Source: Candidatus Mediterraneibacter surreyensis
GTDB lineage: Bacteria; Bacillota; Clostridia; Lachnospirales; Lachnospiraceae
Reading direction: 5' to 3'
DNA: 50,285 nucleotides
Assembly (NCBI GenBank): GCA_019118885.1
Contig: DWYB01000088.1
Span: 1-50,285 of the forward strand
Part shown: positions 47,493 through 50,285 of the stretch, in pieces
Position numbering within the stretch: the stretch's first letter is position 1
Layout: every line of letters begins with the position of its first letter
Program-made: the position numbers and the translations under genes
Notes under the pieces: model-generated
Told to the model about the DNA's origin: nothing
Database searches by the model: none
Seen by the model: only the letters and a program-made list of their open reading frames with translations

Positions 47493-49646
47493 TTATTTAT
47501 TTTGATTTTCCAGATTATGAAGCTTTTGTACCCCATCCGGATTCTGCTTCTGCAGGCGCTGTTCCAGGATCTCCCTTTTTTCGTTCAGGTGTTCCCTGAT
47601 ATTCGGGTGCTCCCTTAAGATCCGATCCCGCAGCACTTTCCTTCTTCGCTCGATCAGTCTGACGACAAGGGCGCTGTTTTCTTTCAATTCATCCGGGAGA
47701 TCATCGATATGAAGTTCCAGTCTCCTGAGCAGTTCATCTTCATCCAACGGGCCGAGCGAATGCCAGTACTTCAGTTTTTCTTCCGGCCCGGCCTGGGACA
47801 GCTCCTCCAGATCTGAAATCCCGTGGATCTGTTCGACGATTGATTTTACCTGCTTCTCGATCTCCCGCACTGCATCCGCCCCGAACGCCCAGGCGAACTC
47901 TTCCAGTGAATTTTCTTCCTCGGGGGACAGGGCAAAATAAATATTTCTCCGTACCTTATCCATCTCATTTTCCGGGATATCCAACGGGAAAGGCTCTTTC
48001 ATGCCCATATCATAAAGCGCGGAAGTGATCGTTCTTCTCACCATTCCCTCCCGGATCAGCCTGCCGATGCCAAGCTTTCTGAACTGATCGTTCACGTTCC
48101 GGGAATGTTCGGTTATGTAAAATCTGATCTTCCGCTTTTTCAGTCTGTCCGCCAGAGAAGTCAATCCGTCTGCCGCCGTAATATCAATACTGTTGACTGC
48201 ACCCGCGTCCAGAATGACTGCTTTTGTATCTTCTTTTATGTTATTTTCAATATCATTCTGAAGGATCTTGATATTTGCGAAAAACAGATTTTCGCTGAAC
48301 CGGTAGATGAGGACATTTTTCACCGGCCACACGGACCGGTTCTTATCCAGATCGTAAAATTCATGTTTTCCCGGTATCATTCCCCGGAAATGTCTGGGCG
48401 GATTGGTCGCCTTTATGATCACTGCCACAAAGGAGAGCAGGATCCCGGCCACGACGCCGTAGATCGTTCCAAGAAAGAGCACTACGACAAAAGCTGCCAT
48501 AAAGATAAGGAATTCCTGTCTGCTCACCTTAAAGAGACGGATCGCCAGATGGATTTCCACCACATTCACGAGCGCGGATATCACGATCGCCGTCAGCACG
48601 GGAACCGGCAGATAACCGATAAATCCCGTGGCGCACATCAGGATCACGGCCATCACGATCCCTGCCGTCAGGGATACTGCCTGTGTCTGTCCCCCGTACT
48701 GTTCATTCATGGAAGTCCGTGAAATGCTTCCGTTGACAGGGCAGCATCCGACGGCTGCCGAAGCGATATTTCCGGCGGCGCAGGCCAGGATTTCCTGCCT
48801 GTCATCGATGCTGTAACCGTTTTTAGAAGCAAAATTATTTTCGGCAAGAAGTGTTTCTGCCATGACGACAACCGCTATCATCAGCCCGCGGCCCGCGACA
48901 GCCGTAAGATTGAGCTGCGGAAAATCCGGCAGAAAGAGCCCCGGAAGCCCCGTATCCACATGATCCAGAAGGATCACGCCATAGTCGTCAATATGGAAAA
49001 ATACCGTCAGGCAGACGCCGGCAGCCATAACCGCTGCCGCCATAGGGAATTTCGGGATCAGGCGTTTCCCGGCGGTCAGAAGCGCCAATGCCAGGACGCC
49101 AAGGGCCAGCGAAACTCCGTTTATGTGGATCATGGACTCTGCCAGATGGCGGAGCAGTTCGGGCAGCTCGCCTGTTCCGGCAGATCCGCCCAGCAGTTTC
49201 GGGATCTGCATCAGGATGATCGTCACGGCGATCCCGCTGATAAATCCTCCCATGACCGGCGTAGAGATAAAGTCTACGATCCGGTCCGCGTGAAGGAAAT
49301 AGAACAGCAAAAGCCATAAACCGGCAGCCAGCGCAATGGCCGGCACATACTGCATTGCCGCGCTGCTTTCGGCACTGATCCCCATCGTCGCCAGCGCCGC
49401 TCCCACGATCGCGGCAGGCGCGGCGTCCACGCCGAATATGAACTGCCGGGAGGTCGAAAACAGAGCAAAAAACAGGATTGGAAGCAGCGATCCGTACAGG
49501 CCGTAAGCTGCCGGAAGCCCCGAGATCTGCGCGTATCCCATGGAAATAGGGATCGATACCGCGGCAATAATAATACCGGAGAAAATATCTTTTGCCAGAT
49601 ATTCCTTTTTATAGTTTCGCAAAGTAGGGAAAAATTGTATTTTCAT
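47493..49646 (-). CDS. SulP-family anion transporter with STAS domain and long C-terminal extension
   Basis: The protein is about 717 residues. Start ATG 49646 is used because a TATAAT at 49687-49692 puts the earlier ATG (49685) upstream of transcription; spacing from GAGGAG is long, so the start is uncertain. The membrane domain opens with YLAKDIFSGIIIAAVSIPISMGYAQISGLPAAYGLYGS and later CCPVNGSISRTSMNEQYGGQTQ. The STAS domain is TKAVILDAGAVNSIDITAADGL. Unusually, ~170 residues follow STAS, mostly charged helix (ERRRKVLRDRILREHPNIREHL). Anion specificity (sulfate, bicarbonate, dicarboxylate) is open. Confidence 0.88.
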   Translation of the reverse strand: MKIQFFPTLRNYKKEYLAKDIFSGIIIAAVSIPISMGYAQISGLPAAYGLYGSLLPILFFALFSTSRQFIFGVDAAPAAIVGAALATMGISAESSAAMQYVPAIALAAGLWLLLFYFLHADRIVDFISTPVMGGFISGIAVTIILMQIPKLLGGSAGTGELPELLRHLAESMIHINGVSLALGVLALALLTAGKRLIPKFPMAAAVMAAGVCLTVFFHIDDYGVILLDHVDTGLPGLFLPDFPQLNLTAVAGRGLMIAVVVMAETLLAENNFASKNGYSIDDRQEILACAAGNIASAAVGCCPVNGSISRTSMNEQYGGQTQAVSLTAGIVMAVILMCATGFIGYLPVPVLTAIVISALVNVVEIHLAIRLFKVSRQEFLIFMAAFVVVLFLGTIYGVVAGILLSFVAVIIKATNPPRHFRGMIPGKHEFYDLDKNRSVWPVKNVLIYRFSENLFFANIKILQNDIENNIKEDTKAVILDAGAVNSIDITAADGLTSLADRLKKRKIRFYITEHSRNVNDQFRKLGIGRLIREGMVRRTITSALYDMGMKEPFPLDIPENEMDKVRRNIYFALSPEEENSLEEFAWAFGADAVREIEKQVKSIVEQIHGISDLEELSQAGPEEKLKYWHSLGPLDEDELLRRLELHIDDLPDELKENSALVVRLIERRRKVLRDRILREHPNIREHLNEKREILEQRLQKQNPDGVQKLHNLENQNK

Positions 49647-49743
49647 TATTAGCCTGTCCGCTCCTCTCTCTGTCATGATATCCACTATTATAATACATAT
49701 CTTTCATTCCGGCATATCCTGTTTTTCAAAATCCGTGACATAG

Positions 49744-49772
49744 AAAAAGGCCCGGTACTTTCGTACCGGACC
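49744..49772 (-). terminator. Rho-independent terminator of the hsp20 gene
   Basis: On the minus strand GGTCCGGTAC-GAAA-GTACCGGGCC with a stable GAAA tetraloop is followed by TTTTT. Confidence 0.92.
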
Positions 49773-49803
49773 CGTCTTATGCTTTATGCCCTTTCGGGAA
49801 AGA

Positions 49804-50256
49804 TCATCCCTCAATAGCGATGGTCTTTTTCGTCTCTACTGCTTTCGCATCTTTCTTCGGAATGCTGAGTTTCAGGATACCATCCTCGAACTTAGCTTTC
49901 ACATCTTCCTCAGTTACAGCGTCGCCCACATAGAAGCTTCTCTGAACTGCTCCTGCGTAACGCTCCTTACGGATGTATTTGCCTTTCTTATCCTGCTCGT
50001 CTTTATCCAGACCTTTTGCTGCGGAGATCGTCAGGTAACCATTGTCGAGATCGATCGTGATCTCATCTTTCTTAAATCCCGGAAGATCAATATCCAGTTC
50101 ATAACCTCCGTCATGTTCCCGGATATCCGTCTTCATTAAGTTCTTTGCATTCTTACCGTACAGCGGATTCTTTCTTCCCCAGAAATCTCTCTCAAACGGG
50201 AAATCCATCCAGTCGTCATCAAATAAGTTTTCTCCAAAAATACTCGGCATTAACAT
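49804..50256 (-). CDS. Hsp20/alpha-crystallin small heat shock protein
   Basis: The protein is 150 residues. N-terminal FGENLFDDDWMDFPFERDFWG is followed by the alpha-crystallin domain (TDIREHDGGYELDIDLPGFKKDEITIDLDNGYLTISA, RSFYVGDAVTEEDVKAKFEDGILKLSIPK), ending in a Glu-rich KTIAIEG tail. It is an ATP-independent holdase protecting unfolding proteins. GGAAGGAG precedes ATG 50256. The promoter would lie outside the window, so stress control cannot be judged. Confidence 0.95.
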   Translation of the reverse strand: MLMPSIFGENLFDDDWMDFPFERDFWGRKNPLYGKNAKNLMKTDIREHDGGYELDIDLPGFKKDEITIDLDNGYLTISAAKGLDKDEQDKKGKYIRKERYAGAVQRSFYVGDAVTEEDVKAKFEDGILKLSIPKKDAKAVETKKTIAIEG

Positions 50257-50285
50257 AAGTCATTTCTCCTTCCATAATTGAAACA

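Overview
The window reads as a chromosomal segment of a Gram-positive anaerobe, most likely a Lachnospiraceae member (Dorea / Mediterraneibacter / Ruminococcus torques type). This rests on several things: strong GGAGG ribosome binding sites, a clostridial 2[4Fe-4S] ferredoxin, MurT/GatD lipid II amidation, GdpP-L9-DnaB synteny, DUF951/DUF3842/DUF6017 families, sortase B and MutS2. Most genes lie on the minus strand. The species is not determined.

Region 1 (1 to about 4.6 kb) is one end of an integrated mobile element, probably an ICE. On the minus strand it carries DUF6075, DUF3970, parA, parB, a RepA_N/DUF6017 replication initiator and a small DUF6050-like membrane protein, then a terminator, an XRE repressor with a 23-bp dyad operator, and the first codons of a possible transposase at the window edge. 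The element abuts the 3' end of rlmD. The recombinase and conjugation genes would lie outside the window.

Region 2 (4.6-16.2 kb) is core genome. It holds rlmD, yhaM and a membrane-anchored HtrA-like protein that has lost its catalytic triad; mutS2, a two-component system, an orphan sugar-type binding lipoprotein, a ferredoxin and a MerR-type regulator. Between the ferredoxin and the regulator lie about 660 bases without protein genes. They contain two apparent structured RNAs: one ends in an intrinsic terminator, the other is a 6S-like rod with its own TATAAT box. The two share about 28 nt of near-perfect complementarity. I consider this the most interesting signal in the window.

Region 3 (16.2-24.7 kb) holds gdpP-rplI-dnaB, a DUF134 regulator with an 861-residue CoA-disulfide-reductase/rhodanese/siroheme-reductase-like fusion, and rpsF-ssb-rpsR.

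Region 4 (24.7-35.5 kb) is an eight-gene operon for the nickel-pincer (NPN) cofactor of lactate-racemase-type enzymes: larE-larB-larC followed by a five-gene Opp/Nik-type ABC transporter. No larA is present in the window. Upstream lie DUF3842, DUF951, a class B sortase and a LUD-domain lactate utilisation protein.

Region 5 (35.7-50.3 kb) holds a four-gene set (PPP phosphatase, BspA-like LRR protein, VWA/metallopeptidase-like protein, MoxR ATPase), murT-gatD, a Cof-type HAD phosphatase, an Rpn-type nuclease with a repeat-built coiled coil, a MATE exporter, a SulP transporter followed by a RelA/SpoT-domain protein, and an Hsp20 chaperone.

All family assignments come from reading the translated sequence. 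No database search was run.
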